NCBI RefSeq assembly: GCF_001663775.1
Contig: NZ_KV467168.1
Coordinates: 2,842,780 to 2,906,779, forward strand
Length of the DNA stretch: 64,000 bases
DNA from: Arthrobacter sp. B6
GTDB taxonomy: Bacteria; Actinomycetota; Actinomycetes; Actinomycetales; Micrococcaceae
Reading direction: 5' to 3'
Shown here: positions 49,101 through 57,873 of the stretch, in pieces
How positions within the stretch are numbered: position 1 is the stretch's first letter
Layout of the letters: every line of letters begins with the position of its first letter
Position numbers and translations under genes: made by a program
The notes under the pieces: generated by a model
Seen by the model: only the letters and a program-made list of their open reading frames with translations
The model's database searches: none
Told to the model about the DNA's origin: nothing

Positions 49101-50018
49101 CTAGTTGAGCTTGGCTTCGGTGATGGCGCCTTCTTCCAGTCCCCACGTCTCAAGGGACTTTTTGTATTCCGGGCTGTCAAGGACGGACTGAATGGCTGCC
49201 TGGAGCGCCGGGGTCAGCGGCGATCCCTTCTTCAGGCCGACGGCGGTCAGGTCGCTGTTGCCGACGTTGACCCGGCCGATGATGGTGAAGGAGCCCGGCT
49301 GCTGCTTCTCTGCCCAGCCGAGGGAGGTCGTGTCGTAGAGGATGCCGTCGATCCGCTTGGAATGCAGCTGGGTCAGGGCGTCCTGGACATTGGGCAGGGT
49401 CACGGCGTTGATCGCCGGCTGTCCCTTGGAGGTGCAGGTCATCTCGCTGAGGGCGGGCAGGCGCAACAGCTGGCCGGTTGAGCCCTGGGTGACGGCGATG
49501 TTCTTCCCGCACAGGGTCTCAACGGTGAGGTTCAGCGGGTTCCCGGCGGCCACGGCCACGGAGTTGCCGGCCCTGAAGTAGTCGATCATGTCCAGGACCT
49601 TGAGCCGATCTTCGGTCTTGGACATGGTGGTGGCGGTGAAGTCGAACCGGCCGCCGTCCAGGCCCGGAACGATCGTGTCGAACTTCGTGTCCACGAACTT
49701 CAGCTTCAGATCAAGCTTCTTCGCCACCAGCCGGGCGATGTCCGGATTCAGGCCGATCGGGGTCTGGTTGTCCTCCGCGAGGAAGGTCGTCGGCGGGTAG
49801 TGCAGGTCCATGGCGACCGTCAACTCACCCTTGTCCTTGTAGGACTGCGGCAACAAGGCAACTGCGGCCGCGTCAGGCTGGACGCCTTCTGAGATGTCCG
49901 TCGTGTTCGAGGTCTTGGAGCCTTCACCCCCCGAATCATTGCCGGCGCTGGGCCCGCAGCCGGTTAGCGCCAGTAGAACTGCCAACCCTGCGCCGGCAGC
50001 CCGGACCCTGATGCTCAT
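49101..50018 (-). CDS. Polar amino acid ABC transporter substrate-binding lipoprotein, copy A
   Basis: A 305-residue family 3 solute-binding protein. A lipoprotein signal ends in LTGC (Cys21), followed by a Gly/Ser linker. Binding-domain features are LTVAMDLHYPPTTFL, GLNPDIARLVAKKL, GRFDFTATTMSKTEDR, and AVTQGSTGQLLRL. AAGGAGA precedes ATG 50018. The protein is closely similar to the copy at 56586-57515; stretches of DNA, for example the region around 49300-49410, are nearly identical. A degenerate operator lies about 70 bases upstream. Confidence 0.93.
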   Translation of the reverse strand: MSIRVRAAGAGLAVLLALTGCGPSAGNDSGGEGSKTSNTTDISEGVQPDAAAVALLPQSYKDKGELTVAMDLHYPPTTFLAEDNQTPIGLNPDIARLVAKKLDLKLKFVDTKFDTIVPGLDGGRFDFTATTMSKTEDRLKVLDMIDYFRAGNSVAVAAGNPLNLTVETLCGKNIAVTQGSTGQLLRLPALSEMTCTSKGQPAINAVTLPNVQDALTQLHSKRIDGILYDTTSLGWAEKQQPGSFTIIGRVNVGNSDLTAVGLKKGSPLTPALQAAIQSVLDSPEYKKSLETWGLEEGAITEAKLN

Positions 50019-50088
50019 CTTCGTCGCAGTCTCCTTCCAAAATCCAAGTCACAGGTCTCTACCTACAATGCAACCACTCCCAGCGTGG

Positions 50089-50100
50089 GTCGTCGACAAT
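50089..50100. promoter_or_regulatory. Degenerate operator-like site, site 2
   Basis: GTCGTCGACAAT matches ATTGTTGACAAT at 9 of 12 positions. It lies about 70 bases upstream of the copy A binding-protein gene, at the same place as the intact site 4 relative to copy B. Confidence 0.4.
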
Positions 50101-50124
50101 TTACAGGGATTAACTTTTGGGGGT

Positions 50125-50164
50125 GGCAAAGAGAAGGCCAGATCCAAACGGATCTGGCCTTCTC
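50125..50164 (-). terminator. Terminator of the second gntR gene
   Basis: A perfect 15-bp stem GAGAAGGCCAGATCC/GGATCTGGCCTTCTC (50131-50145 and 50150-50164) with a 4-base loop, then TTTGCC on the minus strand. It has the same plan as the terminator of copy A. Confidence 0.87.
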
Positions 50165-50184
50165 GGTGGCGGATGAGGAGAATT

Positions 50185-50877
50185 TCAGGCGGTGACTTCC
50201 ACGTCTTTGGTTGTGCCGGTGAGATCCTCAACGGCCGTTTCCATGTGGCGTGTGATGGCTTTGTGGAGTTCTTCCCGGTCGCCTGCCTCCAGCAGGTCCA
50301 AAAGGTTCTGGTGTTCCTGCACCAGGACGTCTATGCGGGGGTAGGCGACTGCCAGGTTGAGGATACACATCCTCGACTCTGCCGCGAGGGTTTGGTAGAT
50401 CCGGATCAGGCGCGTGTTGCCTGCCCCGGCCACGAATCTGGTGTGGAACTGCATATCGAGCCGGGCAATCGCCTGCCAGTCCGAGACGGCAACCTGCTTC
50501 GCCATGTCGCTGATGATGGCCTTCAAGGCCTGGCAGGTGTCCTTGACCTGTTCCGGGCTGGCATCCAGCAGCGCGTCTGCGGCCGTTGATTCCACGGCCT
50601 CGCGTACGGCGTAGATCTCCCTGATGTCTTCCATGGCGAGCTCAAGGACGAAGACACCCCTGTTGCGCCGGCTGACCAGGATCCCCTCCTGGCACAGCCG
50701 CTGCAACGCCTCACGGACCGGACCCCTGGACGTGTTGAGCTGGCTTGCCAGGACAGATTCATTGATCTGCTCTCCCGGACGGAACATGCCCTGAACGATT
50801 TGTTCGCGCAGCTGGTCAGCGATCAGCTGGGCTGTGGGTCTTCCCTCCAGCGCAAAGAGCCCTTCAGTTGACGCCAT
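50185..50877 (-). CDS. GntR-family regulator with FCD domain, copy B
   Basis: A 230-residue regulator, nearly identical in the HTH region to copy A (QLNTSRGPVREALQRL) and with a matching FCD domain; differences cluster in residues 60-80 and at the C-terminus. It is the last gene of an apparent operon aminotransferase, aldehyde dehydrogenase, regulator. The conserved HTH implies that both copies recognise the same operator, most simply the ATTGTTGACAAT palindrome found at several promoters here. The inducer is probably a catabolic intermediate of the locus. Confidence 0.93.
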   Translation of the reverse strand: MASTEGLFALEGRPTAQLIADQLREQIVQGMFRPGEQINESVLASQLNTSRGPVREALQRLCQEGILVSRRNRGVFVLELAMEDIREIYAVREAVESTAADALLDASPEQVKDTCQALKAIISDMAKQVAVSDWQAIARLDMQFHTRFVAGAGNTRLIRIYQTLAAESRMCILNLAVAYPRIDVLVQEHQNLLDLLEAGDREELHKAITRHMETAVEDLTGTTKDVEVTA

Positions 50878-50919
50878 TTGATATCCCCCTCATCTCACTC
50901 TTCCGCCTACTACATGTTT

Positions 50920-52374
50920 CTAGACTGCTATTGCGGTGTATTTGTACTCGAGGAATTCCTCGATGCCGATCTTGCCGCCTTCGCGTCCCAGCCCGGATTG
51001 CTTGACTCCGCCGAAGGGTGCTGCAGGGTTGGAAACAAGGCCGGTGTTCAGTCCGACCATGCCTACTTCCAGTTCTGCGGAGAAGCGCAGGGCCTTGTCC
51101 ATGTTTTCGGTGAAGACGTAGCCGACCAGGCCCCATTCGGTGTCGTTGGCCAGGCGGAGGACTTCGTCTTCGCTGTCAAACGGTGTGATGGCTGCTACCG
51201 GACCGAAGATCTCGGTGTTCATCAGTTCGGAGTCGATGGAGACGTCGGTCAGGACGGTGGGGGTGTAGAAGTAGCCGGGACCCTCCGGACGGGAGCCGCC
51301 GGTCAGGACGCGTGCGCCCTTGGCGACCGCGTCGGCGACGAGGCTTTCGACCTTGTCCAGGCCCTTTTGTTCGATCAGGGGCCCCACCTCGGTCGCGGGC
51401 AGGGCGCCGTTGCCGACCTGCAGTTCGGAGATCTTCTTGGCGAACTTTTCGCTGAATTCCCCCACGACTGAGCGGTGCACGAAGAAACGGTTGGCCGCGG
51501 TGCAGGCTTCGCCCATGTTCCGCATTTTGGCCTTCATGGCCCCGTCGACGGCTTTTTCGATGTCCGCGTCGGCCAGGACGATGAACGGGGCGTTCCCGCC
51601 CAGTTCCATCGAGGAGCGCATGACGTTCTCGGCGGCCTGGCGCAGCAGGATCTTGCCCACACCGGTGGAGCCGGTGAAGCTGATCTTGCGGGCAATGCCG
51701 CTGCTGGTCCAGTTCTCCACCACGCCGGCGGCGCTGGCGGTGGTCACCACGTTCAGGACGCCGTCGGGAAGACCTGCCTCCCGGAAGATCTGCACCAGGG
51801 CCAGGGACGTCAGCGGTGTCAGCTCGGCGGGCTTGAAGACCATGGTGCAGCCGGCGGCGACGGCGGGGGCGATCTTGCGCGCGCCCATGGCCAGCGGGAA
51901 GTTCCACGGCGTGACCAGCACGCAGGGCCCGACCGGTTCCTTGGTGATCATGATCCGGGTGTTGCCGTCCACCGAGGTGGTGCTGTCTCCGCCGATGCGG
52001 ACGGCCTCCTCGGAGAACCAGCGGAGCATTTCGGCGCCGTAGGCCACCTCGCCCTTTGCCTCGGCCAGGGGTTTGCCCATCTCCGCGGTCATGATGGCCG
52101 CCAGCCGGTCGGTGTTGGCAATGACCAGCTCAAAGGCGCGGCGCAGGATGTCGGCCCGTTCCCGGGCAGTGGACTTGCCCCACGCCGCCTGGGCACGGCC
52201 GGCAGCCTCGATGGCCAGGGCCGCATCTTCCGGTCCGCCGTCGGCGACGTGGGCGATGATCTCATGGGTGGCCGGATTCTCCACCGGGAACGTGGCGCCG
52301 CTGGCGGCCTTCTGCCAGACGCCATCAATGAACAAATCCGTATGAAGACCGGAGGGGTCGAATGAAGAGCTCAT
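50920..52374 (-). CDS. NAD(P)-dependent aldehyde dehydrogenase, succinate-semialdehyde type
   Basis: A 484-residue aldehyde dehydrogenase. Catalytic Cys291 (GEACTAANR), general base Glu257 (MELGGNAP), Asn158 (TPWNFP) and cofactor Lys181 (FKPAEL) are all present. The start DLFIDGVWQ and C-terminal FGGVKQSGLGREGGKIGIEEFLE are those of GabD-like enzymes, which oxidise omega-semialdehydes to dicarboxylates. Together with the aminotransferase directly upstream it would convert an omega-amino acid into a dicarboxylate. The exact chain length is not given by the sequence. Confidence 0.92.
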   Translation of the reverse strand: MSSSFDPSGLHTDLFIDGVWQKAASGATFPVENPATHEIIAHVADGGPEDAALAIEAAGRAQAAWGKSTARERADILRRAFELVIANTDRLAAIMTAEMGKPLAEAKGEVAYGAEMLRWFSEEAVRIGGDSTTSVDGNTRIMITKEPVGPCVLVTPWNFPLAMGARKIAPAVAAGCTMVFKPAELTPLTSLALVQIFREAGLPDGVLNVVTTASAAGVVENWTSSGIARKISFTGSTGVGKILLRQAAENVMRSSMELGGNAPFIVLADADIEKAVDGAMKAKMRNMGEACTAANRFFVHRSVVGEFSEKFAKKISELQVGNGALPATEVGPLIEQKGLDKVESLVADAVAKGARVLTGGSRPEGPGYFYTPTVLTDVSIDSELMNTEIFGPVAAITPFDSEDEVLRLANDTEWGLVGYVFTENMDKALRFSAELEVGMVGLNTGLVSNPAAPFGGVKQSGLGREGGKIGIEEFLEYKYTAIAV

Positions 52375-52402
52375 GTCACGCTTTCAAAAGGTAGGAGAGA
52401 TA

Positions 52403-53656
52403 TTAGGAGGTGGCTGTTTTCAGGGCCTGGGTGAACCTGGTCAGGCCGGCCTGGATCTCGTCGCTGGTTACGTTGAGCGCCGGGATGATGCGGACGACGT
52501 TGCCATGCGGGCCACAGGTGAGGAGGAGCAGTTCTTCCTTGATGGCTGCTTGCTGGACAGCCAGCGCCGTGGTGGCGTCGGGGGTGTTGTCCGGGGAGGT
52601 GAATTCGACGCCCTGCATCAGGCCGCGGCCGCGGACGTTGCCAATGCCGGTGAATTCTGTTTTGAGCCGGTCAAGCCCTGCGCGCAGTTCATCGCCGCGG
52701 AGCAGGGCGTTCTCGACCAGGTTTTCGCGTTCGATGACGCCGAGGGTTGCGACGCCGGCTGCGGCTGCGACGGCGTTTCCGCCGTAGGTGCCGCCCTGCG
52801 AACCTGCCCAGGCTTTGCCCATCAGCTCAGTGGAGGCGGCGATGGCTGAGATGGGGAAACCGCTGGCCAGTCCCTTCGCAGTGATCACCACGTCCGGGGT
52901 AATGCCTGCCCAGTCGTGGCCCCAGAACTTGCCGGTCCGGCCGACGCCGGCCTGGACTTCGTCCAGGATGAGGACGATGCCGTGGCGGTCAGCGCGTTCC
53001 CGCAGTCCCTGCAGGAACGCCGGGGGAGTGGGGATGTAGCCGCCGTCGCCCAGGACGGGTTCGATGATGAACCCCGCGGTGTCTGCGGGGCTGCTGATGC
53101 TCAGGAGGAGGTGGTCCAGTTCCTTCAGGGCGAAGTTGACTGCAGTTTCCTCATCCCAGCCGTAGCGGTAGGAGTGCGGGAAGGGTGCGATGTGCACGCC
53201 GCCCATGAGGGGGGAGAAGCCTGAACGGAACTTCGTACCGGCCGTGGTCAGGGACGCGGCACCCACGGTTCGGCCGTGGAAGCCGCCGTGGAAGGAGATG
53301 ATGTTGGGCCGGCCCGTGGCCATCCGGGCCAGGCGGATGGAAGCCTCCACTGCCTCGGAGCCGGACGTGGCGTAAAAAACGCTGTCCAGCCCCGACGGCA
53401 GGAATTCCCCCAGCTTTTCCGTCAGCGCAAGCAAGGGCTTGTGCATCACGGTGGTGTACTGGGCATGGACAATCTTGCCCACCTGCTCACGAGCAGCCGC
53501 TACGACGTCGGGGTGGCAGTGACCTGTGCTGGTCACACCGATTCCAGTGGTGAAATCGAGGTACTTCTTACCGTCGGTGGCGTGGATCCAGCTGCCGAGG
53601 GCGTGATCAACGACGACTGGAGTGGCCTGCTTGAGGAGGGGGCTGAGAGTTGCCAT
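52403..53656 (-). CDS. Class III pyridoxal-phosphate aminotransferase
   Basis: A 417-residue omega-aminotransferase of the GabT/ornithine aminotransferase type. PLP Lys261 (ITAKGLASG), Asp232 (LDEVQ) and the GSEAVEASIRLAR and GGFHGRTVGAASLT segments are present. The start ATG at 53656 is followed by TLSPLLKQATPVVVDHALGSW, a normal start for the family; the much longer open frame to 54211 is an overlap with the oxidase gene in another frame. Probable substrates are GABA, putrescine-derived or beta-amino acids. An operator lies 28-39 bases upstream. It is followed by the aldehyde dehydrogenase. Confidence 0.93.
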   Translation of the reverse strand: MATLSPLLKQATPVVVDHALGSWIHATDGKKYLDFTTGIGVTSTGHCHPDVVAAAREQVGKIVHAQYTTVMHKPLLALTEKLGEFLPSGLDSVFYATSGSEAVEASIRLARMATGRPNIISFHGGFHGRTVGAASLTTAGTKFRSGFSPLMGGVHIAPFPHSYRYGWDEETAVNFALKELDHLLLSISSPADTAGFIIEPVLGDGGYIPTPPAFLQGLRERADRHGIVLILDEVQAGVGRTGKFWGHDWAGITPDVVITAKGLASGFPISAIAASTELMGKAWAGSQGGTYGGNAVAAAAGVATLGVIERENLVENALLRGDELRAGLDRLKTEFTGIGNVRGRGLMQGVEFTSPDNTPDATTALAVQQAAIKEELLLLTCGPHGNVVRIIPALNVTSDEIQAGLTRFTQALKTATS

Positions 53657-53683
53657 GGCTTCATACTTTCTTAGGGACTGTAG

Positions 53684-53695
53684 ATTGTCAACAAT
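53684..53695. promoter_or_regulatory. Operator-like palindrome, site 3 (upstream of the aminotransferase)
   Basis: ATTGTCAACAAT, in a wider match TGTAGATTGTCAACAATAGG. Read on the minus strand it contains TTGACA, a -35-like hexamer, so binding would block the promoter of the aminotransferase-aldehyde dehydrogenase-gntR unit. Confidence 0.65.
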
Positions 53696-53733
53696 AGGCC
53701 ATGTTGAGGCAATCAGGATAGTGGGTTCTTGTT

Positions 53734-54867
53734 TTATCTCGATGCGAAGCGTTGGGGCCGCGCGAACTCCAGGCCCTCGAAGGTCCGTTTGCCGAGGGCT
53801 TCGTGTGCGGCGATTTCCCCGTAGCCGGTGGCGTTTTTGAAGCCGCCTCCGGAGAAACCGGTGGCGCAGTAGATCCTGCTGCCTTCGCTGAACCGGCCGA
53901 GCAGGGGGTTGCCATCCGAGGTGAAGAGGTCGGGGAAGGCATCCGAGCGGACGATGGTGGGGAACAGCCCGGGGAAGAACTCGGTGACCGTTTCCATGGT
54001 TTCCGTGATTTCCGCGGATGTGAGGTCCCGGGGGACCGAATCCGCCTGAGGTGTTGGTGCGCCGCGTCCGTCCAGGGTTGCCTTGACGGTGGCGCCGTCG
54101 ACGGCGGGTGCCCCATACATGGAGCGGTCCCCGGAGATTCGGATAAAAATGGGGAACTTCTCGGGTGAGAATTCCGCCGCATCCCGGGCGACGAACCAGG
54201 ACAGGAAGCATCGTTTGATCTCCGTTGCCGCCTGCAGGTAGTCGGGCATGAGGCGTTGGGACCAGCTGCCGGATGCGAGGATGACGTTTTCGAAGGTCCA
54301 GGCCTTCCCGCCGGAGGTGATGAGGACGCCGTCTGCGGTTTCGGTGATGCTGTCGATCGGAGTGTTGCTGTGGACTGTTGCGCCGTTGGCTTCCGCGGCC
54401 GCCACAGCGGCGGTGACGGCGCGGTCGGTGCGCAGGGCGCCGGCGTGCGGGTCGTAGACGGCGATGTCGTCGGGGCGGAGGTTGTGCTGTGGGTAGCGCT
54501 GGGCCATCTCTTCGTGGCTGAGGATGTGGTGGTCCGCGCCGTTGATCCTGGTGGTTTCCAGGAGCTTGGAGATGTACGGCCCATCGGCGGTGCCGATGGA
54601 CAGCCCGCCGGTGCGGGTGAGGATGTTCTGCCCGGTTTCGGCTTCGAGTTCGGCCCAGAGATCGCGGGAGCGTTCCAGGATGGGGTAGAGGTCGGGGGTT
54701 CCGCGGTAGAGCATGCGGAAGAGCCGGGTGTCACCGCCGACGGCGCTGCGGGCGTGGGCGGGTGCGTGGGCTTCGAATCCGGTGACGGAATCCGTCAGGC
54801 GGGAGGCCTGCCAGAGGGCCATGGATCCGATGCTGCCCAGGCCGATGACGGCGAGTTTTCCATCCAT
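53734..54867 (-). CDS. FAD-dependent oxidase of the sarcosine oxidase / N-methyltryptophan oxidase type, copy B
   Basis: A 377-residue flavoenzyme with GLGSIGS at 9-15 and the GFSGGGFKNATGYGEIAA segment near the end, replacing GFSGQGF of copy A. The proteins differ at only about twenty positions. As in copy A the Cys for covalent flavin linkage is not apparent. It lies 3 bases from the ATPase gene upstream. Having two nearly identical oxidases suggests either dosage or early divergence toward related amines; the Gln to Gly change close to the flavin is the most notable difference. Confidence 0.9.
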   Translation of the reverse strand: MDGKLAVIGLGSIGSMALWQASRLTDSVTGFEAHAPAHARSAVGGDTRLFRMLYRGTPDLYPILERSRDLWAELEAETGQNILTRTGGLSIGTADGPYISKLLETTRINGADHHILSHEEMAQRYPQHNLRPDDIAVYDPHAGALRTDRAVTAAVAAAEANGATVHSNTPIDSITETADGVLITSGGKAWTFENVILASGSWSQRLMPDYLQAATEIKRCFLSWFVARDAAEFSPEKFPIFIRISGDRSMYGAPAVDGATVKATLDGRGAPTPQADSVPRDLTSAEITETMETVTEFFPGLFPTIVRSDAFPDLFTSDGNPLLGRFSEGSRIYCATGFSGGGFKNATGYGEIAAHEALGKRTFEGLEFARPQRFASR

Positions 54868-54870
54868 GGT

Positions 54871-55638
54871 TTAGAGGACCTGTTCCAGGAAGGCCCGGGT
54901 GCGGGGTTCCTTGGGGTTGGTGAGGATTTCGCGGGCGTCGCCGCGTTCGACGACGTAGCCGTCGTCCATGAAGATCAGGGAGTCGGCCACTTCGCGGGCG
55001 AAGCCCATTTCGTGGGTGACGACGACCATGGTCATGCCTTTTTTGGCGAGTTCCTTCATGACGGCGAGGACTTCACCGACCTTTTCGGGGTCCAGGGCCG
55101 AGGTCGGCTCGTCGAAGAGCATGATCTCGGGGTCCATGGCCAGGGACCGGGCGATCGCGACGCGCTGCTGCTGTCCGCCGGAGAGCTGGGCGGGGTAGTA
55201 GTCCCCGAAGCCGGCCAGGCCGACGCTGGCGAGCAGTTCGTGGGCGCGTTTGGCTGCCTGTTTCTTGTCCTGGCCTTTGACCAGGACGGGTCCGGACATG
55301 ATGTTTTCGTGCGCGGTCATGTTCGGGAACAGGTTGAACGACTGGAAGACCATGCCGACCCGGGTGCGCTGCTCGGCGAGTTTTTTCGGCGGCAGGGCGT
55401 GGTAGGCGGTGTCGGTTTCGTAGTAGCCGAAGTCTTCGCCGTTGACTTTCAGGACCCCCGTGTCCACGGTTTCCAGGCCGTTGATGCAGCGCAGGACGGT
55501 CGATTTGCCGGAGCCGCTGGGGCCGATGATGCAGCAGATTTCGCCGCTGGCGATCTCCAGGTCGATGTCTTTCAGGACTGTTTTGGGTCCGAAGGACTTT
55601 CGGATTTTCCGGGCCAGGATCGTGCCGTCGTTGCTCAT
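54871..55638 (-). CDS. Polar amino acid ABC transporter ATP-binding protein
   Basis: A 255-residue ATPase of the HisP/GlnQ type: Walker A GPSGSGKS (39-46), Q-loop [13 protein letters not shown], signature LSGGQQQR (152-159), Walker [13 protein letters not shown] and H-loop VVVTHEMG (205-212). Its ATG overlaps the permease stop. It is the only intact ATPase for the two permeases here, and the source against which the 33-codon relic at 48061 can be read. Confidence 0.95.
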   Translation of the reverse strand: MSNDGTILARKIRKSFGPKTVLKDIDLEIASGEICCIIGPSGSGKSTVLRCINGLETVDTGVLKVNGEDFGYYETDTAYHALPPKKLAEQRTRVGMVFQSFNLFPNMTAHENIMSGPVLVKGQDKKQAAKRAHELLASVGLAGFGDYYPAQLSGGQQQRVAIARSLAMDPEIMLFDEPTSALDPEKVGEVLAVMKELAKKGMTMVVVTHEMGFAREVADSLIFMDDGYVVERGDAREILTNPKEPRTRAFLEQVL

Positions 55639-56537
55639 CGGAGGTTACCTTCTTCCGGTTCTGTCAGCGCAACTACCTTTTTCGCCTTCCGGGGAAGGCG
55701 GGAGGTTGCGCGGGAGTATTTTTGCTCGAGCTTGGACTGCGGGTAGCTCAGCAGCAGGGTCATTACCAGGTACCAGAGGCTGGCGACGAGCAGCAGCGGG
55801 ATGGTCTCGTAGGTACGGGCGTAGATCAGCTGTGCGCTTTGCAGCAGTTCGGCAACACCGAGCACACTGACCAGGGACGTTCCCTTGAACATGCCGATGA
55901 CCTGGTTGCCGGTGGCCGGGATGATCGAGGGCATGGCCTGGGGGATGATGACCTTGCGCATCCTCGTGCCGGCGCTCATGCCCAGCGAGTCGGCGGCCTC
56001 GATCTGGCCCTTGCCGACCGAGGAGAAGCCGCCGCGGATGATCTCGGCCATGTAAGCGGCCTCATTGAGGGTCAGGCCGACCAGGGCCGCGGTGATGGGT
56101 GCCATCAGGGCGTTCATGTCGATCGCGGTGCCGATGTCCGTGAACGGGATCCCGATGAACAGGTCCGGGTACAGGGCGGAGATGTTGAACCAGAAGATCA
56201 GCTGCACCAGGACCGGGGTGCCCCGGAACAGGGTGATGTAGATATTTGCGGCGATGGAGACCGGCTTCACCTTGGACGAGCGCATGATCGCCAGGCCCAG
56301 CCCCAGGAGGGTTCCCAGGGCCATGCTCGCAACGGTGAGGAAGATCGTGAGCATCAGCCCACGAAGGATCGATTCGTGGGTGAAGTACTGGGCAACCACG
56401 CCCCACTTGAAGTTGGGGTTGGTCAGGACGGAGGTAAGGATCCCGATCCCGACGAGAATGCTGAAAACCCATCCTGCGTACTCGGAGCGGGTCCGCAGCC
56501 GAAGCCGTGGCTTGAGGGCTGCATCAATGCTACCCAT
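55635..56537 (-). CDS. Polar amino acid ABC transporter permease, copy B
   Basis: A 300-residue permease with the same motifs as copy A ([65 protein letters not shown]). ATG 56537 has AAAGGAAG upstream and starts with [12 protein letters not shown], the same start point as copy A. The main differences are in the N-terminal cytoplasmic segment and the last residues. The stop overlaps the ATPase start. Confidence 0.94.
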   Translation of the reverse strand: MGSIDAALKPRLRLRTRSEYAGWVFSILVGIGILTSVLTNPNFKWGVVAQYFTHESILRGLMLTIFLTVASMALGTLLGLGLAIMRSSKVKPVSIAANIYITLFRGTPVLVQLIFWFNISALYPDLFIGIPFTDIGTAIDMNALMAPITAALVGLTLNEAAYMAEIIRGGFSSVGKGQIEAADSLGMSAGTRMRKVIIPQAMPSIIPATGNQVIGMFKGTSLVSVLGVAELLQSAQLIYARTYETIPLLLVASLWYLVMTLLLSYPQSKLEQKYSRATSRLPRKAKKVVALTEPEEGNLR

Positions 56538-56585
56538 CGTTGTTCTGCTTCCTTTGGTAGTAGCTGTGACCATAATGGCGCCCCG

Positions 56586-57515
56586 CTAGTTCAGCTTGGC
56601 GTCGGTGATGGCTCCGGACTCCAGGCCCCAGGTCTCCAGGGACTCCTTGTACTCCGGGGTCTCAAGGACGGACTGGAGCGCTGTCTGGAAGGCCGGGGTC
56701 AGCGGCGAGCCCTTCTTCAGGCCGACGGCGGTCACGTCGCTGTTGCCGACATTAACCCGGCCAATGATGGTGAAGGAACCCGGCTGCTGCTTCTCTGCCC
56801 AGCCGAGGGAGGTCGTGTCGTAGAGGATGCCGTCGATCCGCTTGGAATGCAGCTGGGTCAGGGCGTCCTGGACATTGGGCAGGGTCACGGCGTTGATCTC
56901 CGGCTGTCCCTTGGAGGTGCAGGTCTGCTCGTTAAGTGCCGGGAGGCGCTTGAGCTGGCCGGTGGAGCCCTGGGTGACGGCGATGTTCTTCCCGCACAGG
57001 GTCTCAACGGAGAGGTTCAGCGGGTTCCCGGCGGCCACGGCCACGGAGGTGCCGGCCTTGAAGTAGTCGATCATGTCCAGAACCTTGAGCCGCTCTTCGG
57101 TCTTGGACATGGTGGTGGCGGTGAAGTCGAAGCGGCCGCCGTCCAGGCCCGGAACGATCGTGTCGAACTTCGTGTCCACGAACTTCAGCTTCAGGTCAAG
57201 CTTCTTCGCCACCAGCCGGGCGACATCAGGGTTCAGCCCGATCGGGGTGGTGTTGTCCTCCGCGAGGAAGGTCGTCGGCGGGTAGTGCAGGTCCATGGCG
57301 ACCGTCAACTCGCCCTTGTCCTTGTAGGACTGCGGCAACAGCGCCACGGCGGCCGCGTCAGGCTGGACGCCCTCCGAGATGTCGGCGGTGTTGTTGGTGT
57401 TTGACTTCGCTTCTTCAGAAGCCGTAGTGCCGGTGGCCGCGCCGCCACAGGCACTCAGGGCCAATACGACGGCGAGCCCTGCGGCTGCGGTCTGAACTTT
57501 GTTGATGGTCTTCAT
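56586..57515 (-). CDS. Polar amino acid ABC transporter substrate-binding lipoprotein, copy B
   Basis: A 309-residue family 3 binding protein with a lipoprotein signal ending in LSAC (Cys23). Binding-domain motifs match copy A: LTVAMDLHYPPTTFLAEDN, GRFDFTATTMSKTEERL and GSTGQLKRLPALNEQTC. Residues lining the cleft seem identical between copies, so they likely bind the same ligand. AAGGGAAG precedes ATG 57515. It is the first gene of the copy B transporter unit, with an operator about 130 bases upstream. Confidence 0.94.
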   Translation of the reverse strand: MKTINKVQTAAAGLAVVLALSACGGAATGTTASEEAKSNTNNTADISEGVQPDAAAVALLPQSYKDKGELTVAMDLHYPPTTFLAEDNTTPIGLNPDVARLVAKKLDLKLKFVDTKFDTIVPGLDGGRFDFTATTMSKTEERLKVLDMIDYFKAGTSVAVAAGNPLNLSVETLCGKNIAVTQGSTGQLKRLPALNEQTCTSKGQPEINAVTLPNVQDALTQLHSKRIDGILYDTTSLGWAEKQQPGSFTIIGRVNVGNSDVTAVGLKKGSPLTPAFQTALQSVLETPEYKESLETWGLESGAITDAKLN

Positions 57516-57644
57516 GGTGCTTCCCTTCGAATGGTTTCAGCTGACGTTGCTCTGCTGAGATGGGGGCAGGCTTGGTGTTGCTCCATGCGGGTTGTGATCG
57601 GGATCTCGTCCGCATCTATAGCAATGCAACCGTTCAGATCGCCG

Positions 57645-57656
57645 ATTGTCAACAAT
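57645..57656. promoter_or_regulatory. Operator-like palindrome, site 4 (upstream of the copy B transporter)
   Basis: ATTGTCAACAAT, identical in core to sites 1 and 3; the wider match continues as TTGAC, giving a second overlapping half site. Confidence 0.65.
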
Positions 57657-57719
57657 TGACGATAAATAAATCGAGTATTTTTTCGCCCGGAATTTGTTGC
57701 GAAAGAATCTCATTAGGAA

Positions 57720-57731
57720 ACTGTTGACAAT
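57720..57731. promoter_or_regulatory. Operator-like palindrome, site 5 (upstream of the HAD operon)
   Basis: ACTGTTGACAAT, followed by CTACAAT; matches the extended minus-strand form of site 3 (TTGTTGACAATCTACA) at 13 of 16 positions or better. It overlaps the -35 element TTGACA of the plus-strand operon. Confidence 0.6.
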
Positions 57732-57873
57732 CTACAATCATTGGATCTAGAGTCGAGATGAGCGGGGATAGGAGCTCTGACGAACCCTAAGGAACCCGCT
57801 GGCGCAGACCAAAGGAAGGCGGCAGGCCACACATCCGGGCCTCCCGTTAAAGACCCAATGAAACGGACGAATC

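Larger units (their letters stand above)
46924..50018 (-). repeat. Segmental duplication, copy A (oxidase, ATPase relic, permease, binding protein)
   Basis: The gene order from oxidase to binding protein is the same as at 53734-57515. DNA identity is patchy: runs of more than 100 bases are identical (for example 47081-47230 against 53891-54040, and the first 150 bases of the oxidase genes), while others differ, mostly at third codon positions. The ATPase gene is largely deleted in this copy. Confidence 0.85.
53734..57515 (-). repeat. Segmental duplication, copy B (oxidase, intact ATPase, permease, binding protein)
   Basis: This copy keeps the full ATPase gene and is the complete version of the block at 46924-50018. 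In copy B the aminotransferase and aldehyde dehydrogenase genes lie between oxidase and gntR; in copy A the oxidase is directly followed by gntR. Confidence 0.85.
57516..57873. other. Divergent regulatory region between the transporter unit and the HAD operon
   Basis: The 358 bases have no gene. Two operator-like sites (57645-57656 and 57720-57731) flank an AT-rich segment (about 57657-57720) unusual for this genome. The right site contains a -35-like TTGACA (57724-57729) for the plus-strand operon, with TCTAGA or TAGAGT as -10. The left site has TTGACA on the minus strand toward the binding-protein gene. The pattern implies joint control of both arms by one regulator. Confidence 0.7.

Noticed and set aside
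53657..54211. N-terminal extension of the aminotransferase to 602 residues
   Set aside because: The extension reads through the intergenic operator and over the oxidase gene in another frame; it resembles the oxidase DNA read out of frame. The family start fits 53656.
54256..57404. Long open frames on the plus strand (54256-55746 and 55722-57404)
   Set aside because: Opposite the copy B oxidase, ATPase, permease and binding-protein genes, which are well supported.
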